Shown piece by piece: positions 18,518-26,837 of a DNA stretch of 64,000 nucleotides. The position numbers and the translations under genes were made by a program. Source of the stretch: Candidatus Flemingiibacterium merdigallinarum. GTDB taxonomy: Bacteria > Bacillota > Clostridia > Oscillospirales > CAG-272. The stretch spans positions 38,001-102,000 of the forward strand of contig CAJFKR010000004.1 in NCBI GenBank assembly GCA_904386005.1, in the 5' to 3' direction. Position 1 is the stretch's first letter; each line of letters begins with the position of its first letter. The notes under the pieces were generated by a model, which did not search any database, had not been told where the DNA came from, and saw only the letters and a list, made by a program, of their open reading frames with translations.

Positions 18518-18654
18518 CCAAATCCCGATGATTTCCAGTCAATATTTCGGTTTGAATGGACAGATTTTGTGTTCTTGCGAATTTTGATATCTCCGAGGAC
18601 GTTTTGTTTTTGACTATTCAGTATATTATATGATACATCATTTCATGCGGTCGG

Positions 18655-20130
18655 TCATTCGAGCTCGCGGAAAAAGCTGTTGACCTTTTCCAGCTCGGCT
18701 TCGATTGCGGCGCGTTTTGATTCCATTGTAGACACGAGCGTGCGGTCGTTTTTCTTGAACATCTGCGCAAAGATGCCGTCGCGTATCTGCTCGCACCAGA
18801 AGGTGTCGCCAAGGTCGTAGGTGCGGTTTTTTAGTATCAGGTCGAACATCTCAGCCGAGTCGTCGTCGCGCGAATATTTCGCCTTGATCGTCATCTCGTA
18901 ATAAGCCGGAATCACATTCTGGTACGAATACGAGCACATCGCCTCGATGACCGCTCCGGCGACTTCGGTGTCGGCGTTCGTGATCGGTACGATGCAGACC
19001 TGCGCTCCGCCCTCGACGCGCGAGTAGTAGTCGGTCTGGCTCTCGTCCCACTTCGGATAGGGAAGCACGCCGAAGTCGTCGACCATGTCACGCAGCTGCC
19101 CGACCGAGTAAAGCGTATGCGCGGCGAAGAGTGAGTGACCCTCCTGAAATTGGCGCAGCGTCTCATAATATGTGTTGCTGTCGTTGGTGTTGACATACCA
19201 GATATTGGTATCCCAAATCAGCTCGTAGATTCGGTCAAAAACATCGGCGAAGTGCGTGTCGGCGGGAATCGAAAAATACGGATAGCCGTCGTCGTCCTTT
19301 TTGATCGACTGCTCGCCGGCGGCAATCCAGAAGCAGGGAAGTATCTGCTTCGGCGCAGAGACAAAGCCGTACATATCGTCCTCGTCCTGAATCGAGTTGC
19401 CGTTCAGGTCGGATGTGACCGCTTTCGCCAGATCGGCGAACTTGTCGTAGGTCCATTCGCCGCTTCGAACGAGGTCATACGGATTCTCGAGCGAGTAGTC
19501 GGAAATCAGCCGCGAGTTGAACGCGATGAGGTGCGTGTAGTCGAGCGCGGTCATCGATATGTCGCCGAACAGGAAGTAGAGCCGTCCGCCTACCCGCATC
19601 GCGTCGTTGATCTGCCGCGTCCAGTAAGGCTTTTCGGTGTCGATATACGGAATTTCGTTCATATCGTATATGGTGTTTTGCAGAGCGAGTTGCAACGCGT
19701 AGCGGTCGGTCATCATACAGAAGTCGTAGGTGCAATCGCCGGCGGCAACCTCCTTGATGATGTTGTCGCGAAGGACGCCCGACGTGCCGTTTGGGAATAT
19801 CTCCTCGTCAATGCTTACGTTAAAGCGTTCCTCTATCGTCTGCTCGCGCGACCAGAGCGCGTCGTTGTAGACCTCGCCGTTCTGCTCGTCGGTTGTGAGG
19901 TCACCGTTGTAGTGTGTGTTGTCGGGCGTGCCGATGAGGATTTCGGTCCCGTCGAAGTTCAGAGCGGGGACGCTGTCGCTGCCGTCGTCGACTGTCGTTT
20001 CAGCCGCGGTCGACGTCGTCACGTCGTCAGTGACGACGTCCGCATCGGACATATCGCCGCAGGCTGAAATCGAGAACGATAATGACAATATGAGCAGGGC
20101 TGTGAGCTGTCGGTGGCTTTTTTGTGACAT
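18655..20130 (-). CDS. Extracellular solute-binding lipoprotein (paralog 2)
   Basis: A 491-residue lipoprotein with signal peptide and lipobox SISAC (Cys24), then a Thr/Asp-rich linker. The body resembles family 1 sugar-binding proteins and shares NPYDLVRSGEWTYDKF with the paralog at 6459. It also carries DLNGNSIQDEDD, a calcium-loop-like motif also seen in the paralog at 58413. The predicted job is glycan capture outside the cell. AAAGGA lies 11 nt before the ATG and a perfect promoter lies upstream. No transporter membrane components are adjacent. Confidence 0.85.
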   Translation of the reverse strand: MSQKSHRQLTALLILSLSFSISACGDMSDADVVTDDVTTSTAAETTVDDGSDSVPALNFDGTEILIGTPDNTHYNGDLTTDEQNGEVYNDALWSREQTIEERFNVSIDEEIFPNGTSGVLRDNIIKEVAAGDCTYDFCMMTDRYALQLALQNTIYDMNEIPYIDTEKPYWTRQINDAMRVGGRLYFLFGDISMTALDYTHLIAFNSRLISDYSLENPYDLVRSGEWTYDKFADLAKAVTSDLNGNSIQDEDDMYGFVSAPKQILPCFWIAAGEQSIKKDDDGYPYFSIPADTHFADVFDRIYELIWDTNIWYVNTNDSNTYYETLRQFQEGHSLFAAHTLYSVGQLRDMVDDFGVLPYPKWDESQTDYYSRVEGGAQVCIVPITNADTEVAGAVIEAMCSYSYQNVIPAYYEMTIKAKYSRDDDSAEMFDLILKNRTYDLGDTFWCEQIRDGIFAQMFKKNDRTLVSTMESKRAAIEAELEKVNSFFRELE

Positions 20131-20182
20131 GATTTTACATTCCTTTCAGACACGACTGCGTAAGGTCGCTTATTATAAATAG

Positions 20183-20211
20183 ATTATACCAAACTGCAAC
20201 TGATATGTCAA
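20183..20211 (-). promoter_or_regulatory. Consensus promoter for SBP paralog 2
   Basis: On the minus strand TTGACA, 17-bp spacer, TATAAT (plus-strand TGTCAA at 20206-20211 and ATTATA at 20183-20188). Confidence 0.88.
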
Positions 20212-20232
20212 TACAATTATAAAAAATATTAA

Positions 20233-20269
20233 AAAATGCACCACATGGATATACCATGTGGTGCATTTT
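20233..20269 (-). terminator. Strong terminator ending the SPFH/RHH unit
   Basis: AAAATGCACCACATGG pairs perfectly with CCATGTGGTGCATTTT and is followed on the minus strand by TTAATATTTTTT. It lies directly after the ribbon-helix-helix stop. Confidence 0.92.
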
Positions 20270-20271
20270 GT

Positions 20272-20466
20272 CTACAGCTTGAAATCGGGCGGCTTATCGA
20301 TTTCATCCGAGACATATTTTCCGCTCTTCTTGTGCTGTTTTACACATTCGGTCAGGATATACTCGATCTGACCGTTGACCGAGCGGAAATCCTCCTCCGC
20401 CCACGCCGCGAGCTCATTGTACAGCTTCTCGGACAGGCGCAGTGGTATCTGCTTCTTCTCCGGCAT
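20272..20466 (-). CDS. Arc/MetJ-type ribbon-helix-helix protein
   Basis: A 64-residue protein. KQIPLRLSEKLYNELAAWAE forms the beta strand and first helix of a ribbon-helix-helix fold, and VNGQIEYILTECVKQHKK the second helix. It would dimerise and could bind DNA or a partner protein. Its ATG is one nt after the stop of the SPFH gene, so translation is probably coupled. The partner is the SPFH protein, not a toxin gene, so I do not call it an antitoxin. Confidence 0.8.
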   Translation of the reverse strand: MPEKKQIPLRLSEKLYNELAAWAEEDFRSVNGQIEYILTECVKQHKKSGKYVSDEIDKPPDFKL

Positions 20467-20467
20467 A

Positions 20468-21496
20468 TCAGTAAAGCGAACCGGAGTTGACTACCGGCTG
20501 TGCGTCGTGATTGCCGCAGAGGACTACGAGCAGATTCGAAACCATTGCCGCCTTGCGCTCCTCGTCGAGCTCGACCGTGCCCTTTTCGGCGAGACGTTCG
20601 AGCGCCATTTCGACCATGCCGACCGCTCCGTCGACTATCATCTTGCGCGCGTCGATTATTGCCGACGCCTGCTGACGTTGAAGCATGACCGCGGCGATTT
20701 CGGGCGCGTAAGCGAGGTAGGTGATCCGCGCTTCGATTATTTCGAGCCCGGCGTCGGCGACGCGGCTTTGCAGTTCGTCGCGTATGCGCGAGACCACGAC
20801 CTCGCTCGAGCCGCGAAGGCTCCCGTCGTCGGCGAAGCCGTCGCCGGTAGTGTCGACATTCGGCGCGACGTCGTAGGGATATATTCTGACGATGTTTCTA
20901 ACCGCGCTGTCGCATTGAAGCGACAGATATTCTTTGTAATTGTCGACGTTGAAGACAGCCTTTGCCGTGTCGACGACCCGCCACATTACGGCGATGCCGA
21001 TTTCGACCGGATTGCCGAGACAGTCGTTTATCTTCTGCCGGCTATTGTTTAGTGTCATAATCTTGAGCGACAGCTTGTTGTTCGGCATCTCGAGCGAATT
21101 GTTAATCGAGTTCAGCCCGATGTTGATGTGACTCTGCTGATTCGACACGTCGCCGCTCTGTCCGAGCCGAGTCTTTGCGGCAGGGTTGACTGCGATGCAG
21201 AAAGGATTGACAAAGTAGAACCCTTCGTTTTTGAGCGTGCCGATGTATTTGCCGAACAGCGTGAGCACAAGAGCTTCCTGCGGCTTTAGGATTTTAAGCC
21301 CCATAAACGGTATCCAGCCGACGGCGAGCCATACCACGCCGACGACAATCATAATTATCGCCAGCGGGGGATATTTCTCGTTTTCTGTCATGATCGCGCC
21401 GACTATGACCAGCGCGATTGCCGCAATGTAGGCTATAATGATCCAGACCAATGCAGCCATGCCGTTTTTGTGTTTTTCGATGATTTTTTCATTCAT
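20468..21496 (-). CDS. SPFH/band 7 domain membrane protein
   Basis: A 342-residue protein. Two hydrophobic segments near the N-terminus (about 14-35 and 43-63) are followed by an SPFH (stomatin/prohibitin) domain: [29 protein letters not shown] begins it and a later region has [15 protein letters not shown] coiled C-terminal part follows ([22 protein letters not shown]). Members form oligomeric scaffolds in membrane microdomains. An acidic insertion [11 protein letters not shown] lies in the domain. It has its own promoter (21544-21572) and is coupled to the downstream ribbon-helix-helix gene. Confidence 0.9.
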   Translation of the reverse strand: MNEKIIEKHKNGMAALVWIIIAYIAAIALVIVGAIMTENEKYPPLAIIMIVVGVVWLAVGWIPFMGLKILKPQEALVLTLFGKYIGTLKNEGFYFVNPFCIAVNPAAKTRLGQSGDVSNQQSHINIGLNSINNSLEMPNNKLSLKIMTLNNSRQKINDCLGNPVEIGIAVMWRVVDTAKAVFNVDNYKEYLSLQCDSAVRNIVRIYPYDVAPNVDTTGDGFADDGSLRGSSEVVVSRIRDELQSRVADAGLEIIEARITYLAYAPEIAAVMLQRQQASAIIDARKMIVDGAVGMVEMALERLAEKGTVELDEERKAAMVSNLLVVLCGNHDAQPVVNSGSLY

Positions 21497-21543
21497 AATT
21501 AATACAACCCTTCATGTGCGATTGATGTAATCTTGATATCAAT

Positions 21544-21572
21544 ATGATATCACAAAATTCCGCGATTGTCAA
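21544..21572 (-). promoter_or_regulatory. Promoter for the SPFH/RHH operon
   Basis: On the minus strand TTGACA, 17-bp spacer, TATCAT, about 50 nt before the SPFH ATG. Confidence 0.8.
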
Positions 21573-21586
21573 TAGGCAAAATAAAA

Positions 21587-21612
21587 AATCCGGAAAAAAA
21601 CTTCCGGATTCG
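21587..21612 (-). terminator. Terminator after the spermidine-synthase-like gene
   Basis: AATCCGGAA pairs with TTCCGGATT and is followed on the minus strand by a TTTTTTATTTTG tract. It overlaps the end of the intergenic region next to the gene stop. Confidence 0.85.
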
Positions 21613-21615
21613 ATT

Positions 21616-23295
21616 TTAACTGCCGGTCAATTCGGAAATCAGCCCGAGGAGCCCTTTTTCATGAAAAACCTGCTTGTAATAGCCGAGTTCGTCGGAGATA
21701 AGCCCGTCAATCACGCCCATTCCGAGCAGCTCGACCGGCGCGCGGTCGTCGGTGAAGATATTGTCTCCGCCCGAATAGGGAGTCAGCCCCTCGGCAACCG
21801 AGAGCATACGGGACTCAAAGTCAATGTCGCCGAAGCCCTCGGGCGCTCCGTCAAAGTCGAGCAGCGATATACTGCCGTCAGCCGCGCCGCCATCGGACGC
21901 GCGCGCGAACAGCTCGCGGTTGGTAGTGCCGGGCACGTCCACTGTGACGACATCGTCGAACACCGAAGCTATTGTGTCGCACAGCCATTCGTTAATGCTG
22001 CCCTCGCCGTCGCTGACCATGTTGAGGTTGACTACCATCACACCGCCCGGCTTTAAGTGGTCGCGCACAAGCGTGAAGAATTCGGCGCTCGACATCTGGA
22101 ACGGTATCGTTATGTCCTGATACGCGTCGACCATGATGACGTCGTATTTGTTCGGGTCGACCTCGAGATAGGCGCGTCCGTCGTAGGTTATTGACTCGAC
22201 CGTCTCGGGCAGACCGAAGTATTCGTGCGCGAGGTCGGTTATATTCTCGTCTATCTCGACGCCGGTGACGGTCGACCCCGGGTAATATTTCTGGCAGAGG
22301 GTCGCGTAGGTGCCGCTGCCCATGCCGAGGACGAGTATATCGAGCTTGTCCGAGCTGCTGCCGGTTGTGTCCATGCTCATCAGCGGCGCGGCGAGCGCGG
22401 TGTCGTAGTACATACCGGTGAGTCCGCCGTCCTTCATCGCGACCGACTGCACGCCGAACAGGACATTCGTAGACAACAGTATGCTGCGGTCGGTCTCCTT
22501 GACCTGTAGGTAGTTGTAGATCGACTCGCCCTCATACAATAGATCCTTTTCCCAGAACGCGAAGCTGTCCGAATGACCGAATATTGAGCAGACGACAAAT
22601 ATAACTACCGACACCGCGGACGCTATGAGCTTTGTCTTTGTCGATATAAAATAGATAAGTCCGAGTATCAGCAGCACCGACGAGAATATCAGGAAGGTTA
22701 TCGATGTGCCGACCGCGGGTATCGTCACAAAGGTCGGGAGAAATGTTCCGAGTATGCTGCCGACCGTGTTGAACGCTTCGAGCCGACCGACAGTGCGTCC
22801 GCTGTCGTCCATTGACTCCATCGCGAATTTGACGAGCGACGGCGTCGCGGTTCCGAGCAGGAACAGCGGGTAGGCGAATATCACCATACAGGATACGAAA
22901 GCCGCGACGACGAGGTAGCCGGTGTCGACCGCGAGGACGAGCAGTCCGGATATGCCGATTATAATATACTTGCCGACGAGCGGTATGCAGGCGATCCAGA
23001 CAGCCGCGACGACGAGCCGCATATACAGCCGTCCCGGGTCGGGGTCGCGGTCGGCGATACGCCCGCCCCAGATATTGCCGAGGGCGAGCGCGATCATAAT
23101 TGTGCCGATGATTATCGTCCAGACGATCTGCGACGAGCTGAAATAAGGAGCGAGCAGGCGGCTCGCGCCGAGCTCGACCGCCATTACGGCGATTCCCGAG
23201 AAGAATTCGGTCAGGTAGAGATAGAGCTTGTTTTTGAGCAGTTTGTTCTGCGCGATTTTGGCTTTTAAGTCTGACAATTCTGATTTTTCAGTCAT
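21616..23295 (-). CDS. Membrane-fused spermidine synthase-like (polyamine aminopropyltransferase-type) protein
   Basis: A 559-residue fusion. Residues 30-255 contain about seven to eight transmembrane helices of the fused-synthase type (FSGIAVMAVELGASRLLAPYF at the start). Residues 280-520 form a class I methyltransferase-like aminopropyltransferase domain: LVLGMGSGTYA (cofactor-binding loop), TGVEIDENI and VIMVDAYQD. Classical spermidine synthases transfer aminopropyl from decarboxylated SAM to putrescine; whether this fused membrane form does so is not established from sequence. It is 48 nt downstream of the TIM-barrel gene on the same strand and ends at a terminator. Confidence 0.85.
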   Translation of the reverse strand: MTEKSELSDLKAKIAQNKLLKNKLYLYLTEFFSGIAVMAVELGASRLLAPYFSSSQIVWTIIIGTIMIALALGNIWGGRIADRDPDPGRLYMRLVVAAVWIACIPLVGKYIIIGISGLLVLAVDTGYLVVAAFVSCMVIFAYPLFLLGTATPSLVKFAMESMDDSGRTVGRLEAFNTVGSILGTFLPTFVTIPAVGTSITFLIFSSVLLILGLIYFISTKTKLIASAVSVVIFVVCSIFGHSDSFAFWEKDLLYEGESIYNYLQVKETDRSILLSTNVLFGVQSVAMKDGGLTGMYYDTALAAPLMSMDTTGSSSDKLDILVLGMGSGTYATLCQKYYPGSTVTGVEIDENITDLAHEYFGLPETVESITYDGRAYLEVDPNKYDVIMVDAYQDITIPFQMSSAEFFTLVRDHLKPGGVMVVNLNMVSDGEGSINEWLCDTIASVFDDVVTVDVPGTTNRELFARASDGGAADGSISLLDFDGAPEGFGDIDFESRMLSVAEGLTPYSGGDNIFTDDRAPVELLGMGVIDGLISDELGYYKQVFHEKGLLGLISELTGS

Positions 23296-23343
23296 ATGTG
23301 ATACTTCCGGCTTTGATAATTAACTGTTTAGCAACGAATAAAT

Positions 23344-24243
23344 TCATTTTTTACGTCTGCCCTGATAGCCGCGGTATTCATTAGGACCGTCGAAGAATTC
23401 GACTCCGCCGCGGCAGCGTTTCAGATAATCGAGTGAGGTCAGCTGCGCCGACCATTCGAGGTCGTCGAAGAACACCGGATCATGGTAGCCCTCGATGTCG
23501 CAGCTGCCGACAAAGCCGTGCTGCATCAATATCGTGAAGATATCGACCCAGTCGGTGTCGCCGAATCCGGGCGTACGGTTCCAGCAGAACGGCGACGTGC
23601 CGGTTATGCCCTCGTCGCGGATGATGTCCCACGCGATGTGCCCGTCCTTGCCGTGGACGTGGACTACCTTGCCCGCCCAATGGTGCAGCTGGATTATCGG
23701 GTCGGCGAGCGTCTCTATCGCGTGAGTCGGCTCCCATTCAAGCCCGAGCGCGCCGCTCGGAACGGCGTCGAACATCAGCTCCCACGATTTGGGACAGAAC
23801 GCGATATTCGTCGAACCGCGATGCCAGCCGCCGCCGCAGCCCTCGAACGCGATGCGGACGCCATTCGCTTCGGCGCGGCGGGCGAGCTCGTCGAATACGC
23901 GCTTGAACTCGGGGATTGTATCGGGCACGCTCTTTTCGGGATTGCCGCCGGCGAATACTGAAACGATATTCGTGCCGTAAAGCCGCGCGCTGTCAATCAG
24001 CTTTTCGACCGCGCGGCGCACCTTTTCGTCGAGCAGAGTATTGCCGTAGCGACCGAGCGCGCCGACCGTTCTGCCGTCGAGCGAATCGCGTATACGCGCG
24101 GCGTGTTCTGTGAGGTCGACCTCGTCGATATCCCAGCTGTTGAAATCGAGCTCGTAGCTCTCGAAGCCCTTTGGGTTGAGCTGCGGGATCATCGCCGCGG
24201 CCTTTTCGGCGGGGATAAGCGTACCGATTTTGATGTCAAACAT
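23344..24243 (-). CDS. Xylose-isomerase-like TIM barrel (sugar phosphate isomerase/epimerase)
   Basis: A 299-residue TIM barrel with visible metal ligands in order: IAFEGCGGG (Glu), LEWEPTH, VHVHGKD (His) and CDIEGYHD (Glu). It is expected to isomerise or epimerise a sugar using a divalent metal. The ATG at 24243 (MFDIKIG) follows GAGGTG by seven nt; the track start three codons upstream lacks good spacing. The ribosome binding site lies inside the last codons of the upstream membrane protein gene, so the two are probably coupled. Confidence 0.87.
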   Translation of the reverse strand: MFDIKIGTLIPAEKAAAMIPQLNPKGFESYELDFNSWDIDEVDLTEHAARIRDSLDGRTVGALGRYGNTLLDEKVRRAVEKLIDSARLYGTNIVSVFAGGNPEKSVPDTIPEFKRVFDELARRAEANGVRIAFEGCGGGWHRGSTNIAFCPKSWELMFDAVPSGALGLEWEPTHAIETLADPIIQLHHWAGKVVHVHGKDGHIAWDIIRDEGITGTSPFCWNRTPGFGDTDWVDIFTILMQHGFVGSCDIEGYHDPVFFDDLEWSAQLTSLDYLKRCRGGVEFFDGPNEYRGYQGRRKK

Positions 24244-24248
24244 TGAAA

Positions 24249-24674
24249 TCACCTCTGTGTGCGTCTATATTTATAGTTTCGGTAGTCGTCAAAAAAAGTC
24301 CTATGCAGCCGCCGTAGCAAAATAGATATTCCTATCCCGACCGCCAGCGGCACAAAGCTGACAGCGATAATCATGACGGTCATATCGGCTGTCTCGGGCA
24401 GGAACCCGCGTATAAGTCCGGCAAGCATGAACACAAGCAGGTTCACGATGAGATAGCCGTTGTCGCGGAACGCGAGCGGCAGCGCGAGAAGTCCGTAGGC
24501 AAGCGCGAAGATAAAGCAGTATAGGGTTGTAGCCATTCCTTTTGTGTCAACCTGCATTGTTATCATACCCTCGTCCGGCGTCCAGCCGCAGTATATGATG
24601 AAGAACCATACCGCGACCGCACCGAGCAGAAGGGAAGATATCAGCTTTGCTTTGAGCCTGGCACATCGAAACAT
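24249..24674 (-). CDS. Small membrane protein of unknown function
   Basis: A 141-residue protein with about four hydrophobic helices (SLLLGAVAVWFFIIY; LYCFIFALAYGLLALPLAF; LIVNLLVFMLAGLI; VMIIAVSFVPLAVGIGISILL) and a basic C-terminal tail. I do not recognise the family. The ATG is preceded by GAGGTAAAG. It lies between ftsH and a TIM-barrel isomerase on the same strand, separated from the latter by five nt. Confidence 0.7.
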   Translation of the reverse strand: MFRCARLKAKLISSLLLGAVAVWFFIIYCGWTPDEGMITMQVDTKGMATTLYCFIFALAYGLLALPLAFRDNGYLIVNLLVFMLAGLIRGFLPETADMTVMIIAVSFVPLAVGIGISILLRRLHRTFFDDYRNYKYRRTQR

Positions 24675-24741
24675 TGTCTTTACCTCATTGATTTTGGCGT
24701 CGCTGTTTTCGATTATTTATTCAGCTGTTATTCTTGTGTTT

Positions 24742-24782
24742 ATTCAACATTGAATATTCAGCATGAATATTCAATGTTGAAT
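24742..24782. repeat. Perfect 18-bp AT-rich inverted repeat after ftsH
   Basis: ATTCAACATTGAATATTC and its exact inverse complement are separated by AGCAT. Each arm is itself nearly palindromic. It lies two nt past the ftsH stop codon. It lacks the GC stem and U tract of a normal terminator, so it could be a protein-binding site, weak terminator or recombination remnant. Confidence 0.75.
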
Positions 24783-24784
24783 AT

Positions 24785-26650
24785 TCAGCCGTTCAGAATC
24801 TTCATGAACTCGTCGCCGGTGATAGTCTCGCGTTCGAGCAGATACGCCGCGAGCTCATCGAGCTTCTGACGGTTGTCGGACAGAATCGATATCGCCTTTT
24901 CGTGTGCCGCGCGGATGGTCTCGACGACCTTTTCGTCGATCTTCGCCGCCGTCTCGTCTGAGCAGGCGAGCGATGTGTCCTGTGTCAGGTACTTGCCGCT
25001 GACCGTCTCGAGCGCGACCATGCCGAACTCGTCGCTCATGCCGTAGCGCGTGATCATCGCACGGGCGAGCTTGGTCGCCTGCTCGATGTCGTTCGACGCT
25101 CCGGTCGTGGCGCGACCGAACACGATCTCCTCGGCGGCGCGTCCGCCGGTGAGGGTAGCGAGCTTGTTCTTTATCTCCTCGCTGTTCATCAGACTGCGCT
25201 GTCCGTCGTCTACCTGCATAGTGTAGCCGAGCGCGCCGGATGTGCGCGGTACGATCGTAATCTTCGTGACCGGAGCCGAATCCGACTGGCGCGCGGCGAC
25301 GAGTGCGTGGCCGATTTCGTGGTATGCGACTATGCGCTTCTCGCTGTCCGAGATAACCGCGTTCTTGCGCTGATAGCCGGCGATGACCGTCTCGACACTC
25401 TCCTCGAGGTCGGAGTCTATGACCTCGCTTCGTCCGAGCCGAACCGCGCGCAGCGCAGCTTCGTTGATGATATTCGCGAGCTCCGCGCCGGACGCTCCGG
25501 CGGTCATGCGGGCAATTTTCGCGAAATCTGCGTTAGGCGCGATTTTGACGCCTTTGGCGTGGACGCGGAGTATGGCTTCACGTCCGGCGAGGTCGGGCAG
25601 CTCAACCGGAACACGTCGGTCGAAACGTCCGGGGCGCAGCAGCGCCGGGTCGAGCGTTTCGGGACGGTTGGTTGCGGCGAGTATCACGACGCCGCTCGCC
25701 GGGTCGAAGCCGTCCATCTCGGCCAGCAGCTGGTTTAAGGTCTGTTCGCGCTCGTCGTTGCCTCCGATGCCCGACGTGTCGCGCTTTTTGCCGATCGCGT
25801 CGATTTCGTCTATAAATACGATACAGGGAGCTTTCTCGTTCGCCTGCTTAAAAAGGTCGCGGACCTTTGCCGCGCCCATGCCGACGAACATCTCTACAAA
25901 TTCCGATCCGGAGATCGAGAAGAACGGAACCTTCGCCTCACCGGCGACCGCCTTTGCGAGCAGGGTCTTACCTGTGCCGGGAGGTCCGACGAGCAGCACG
26001 CCCTTCGGCAGCTTCGCGCCGATCTCGGCGTATTTTTCCGGCTCGTGCAAAAAGTCAACGACTTCGGCGAGCGCGTCCTTAGCCTCGTCCTGACCGGCGA
26101 CGTCGGCAAAGGTCTTACCGGTCTGCGCCGCGACATATACCTTGGCGTCGGCCTTGCCGAACGACATCACATTGCCGCCCGGGAAGCCGCCGTTCTTGAG
26201 CTTTTTCATCATCATACGGTTGAAAATTTCGCCTATGATGAGGAAAAAGGCGATCGGCAGAACCCAGCTGACTATAAATGAAATGAGCGGGTCCTGCTGT
26301 GTCGGTATCGCCGCGCTAAATACAATATCGGAATTATCACGCAGCTGTGAGAGCAGGCGCTGACCGTCGTCGGGCCAGATGCCGGTGCTGTAGAGCTTCG
26401 CGGTGCGCGCGTCGGTGCCGCTGATGAAAATTATCTCACCGGCTTCGGCGTCATACGCTACCTCATTGACCTGCCCCGCGTCGATCATATCGAGAAATTC
26501 GTTATACGGGATCTCGGTGACCTGCTTGTGAAGTAACGACGGAAACAGGAATATATTGAGGAGAATGATAATGATCATTGCAATTCCGGCGTAATAAATC
26601 AAAGGTTTTTTCGGAGTTTTGGATTGGTCATCGTTTTTTTCTTCAATCAT
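24785..26650 (-). CDS. ftsH: ATP-dependent zinc metalloprotease FtsH
   Basis: A 621-residue membrane-bound AAA+ protease that degrades misfolded and regulatory membrane and cytosolic proteins as a hexamer. Two transmembrane helices (about 17-37 and 122-141) flank an extracytoplasmic domain. Walker A is GPPGTGKT (222-229), Walker B IVFIDEID (277-284), followed by the second region of homology with RPGRFDRR. The zinc site is HEIGH (444-448). All catalytic features are intact. A promoter (26724-26752) and weakly spaced AAAGGA precede it; a large palindrome follows. Confidence 0.97.
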   Translation of the reverse strand: MIEEKNDDQSKTPKKPLIYYAGIAMIIIILLNIFLFPSLLHKQVTEIPYNEFLDMIDAGQVNEVAYDAEAGEIIFISGTDARTAKLYSTGIWPDDGQRLLSQLRDNSDIVFSAAIPTQQDPLISFIVSWVLPIAFFLIIGEIFNRMMMKKLKNGGFPGGNVMSFGKADAKVYVAAQTGKTFADVAGQDEAKDALAEVVDFLHEPEKYAEIGAKLPKGVLLVGPPGTGKTLLAKAVAGEAKVPFFSISGSEFVEMFVGMGAAKVRDLFKQANEKAPCIVFIDEIDAIGKKRDTSGIGGNDEREQTLNQLLAEMDGFDPASGVVILAATNRPETLDPALLRPGRFDRRVPVELPDLAGREAILRVHAKGVKIAPNADFAKIARMTAGASGAELANIINEAALRAVRLGRSEVIDSDLEESVETVIAGYQRKNAVISDSEKRIVAYHEIGHALVAARQSDSAPVTKITIVPRTSGALGYTMQVDDGQRSLMNSEEIKNKLATLTGGRAAEEIVFGRATTGASNDIEQATKLARAMITRYGMSDEFGMVALETVSGKYLTQDTSLACSDETAAKIDEKVVETIRAAHEKAISILSDNRQKLDELAAYLLERETITGDEFMKILNG

Positions 26651-26723
26651 GCGTTTGAATCAGTCCTTTCCTAAATAGTAATCCTATCCACGGCTCTGTG
26701 TTGAGACGCGGGGATTGTATAAT

Positions 26724-26752
26724 AGTATAGCATATATTTATAATCGAGTCAA
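26724..26752 (-). promoter_or_regulatory. Promoter for ftsH
   Basis: On the minus strand TTGACT, 17-bp spacer, TATACT, about 75 nt before the ATG. Confidence 0.8.
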
Positions 26753-26789
26753 CTATTTTTATCTTAAATATAGGTTAATAATGATAGTA

Positions 26790-26825
26790 CACGGCTATGA
26801 CGAATAATATTCGCACATAGCCGTG
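26790..26825 (-). terminator. Hairpin after the second GH36 gene
   Basis: CACGGCTATG pairs with CATAGCCGTG, with an inner GCGAATA/TATTCGT arm. It lies 13 nt beyond the GH36 stop but has no strong U tract, so it may be a weak terminator. Confidence 0.55.
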
Positions 26826-26837
26826 GGCTGAATTGCT

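Noticed and set aside
20272-20466. Antitoxin gene
   Set aside because: The ribbon-helix-helix fold fits, but the coupled upstream gene is an SPFH membrane protein and no toxin-like gene is present.
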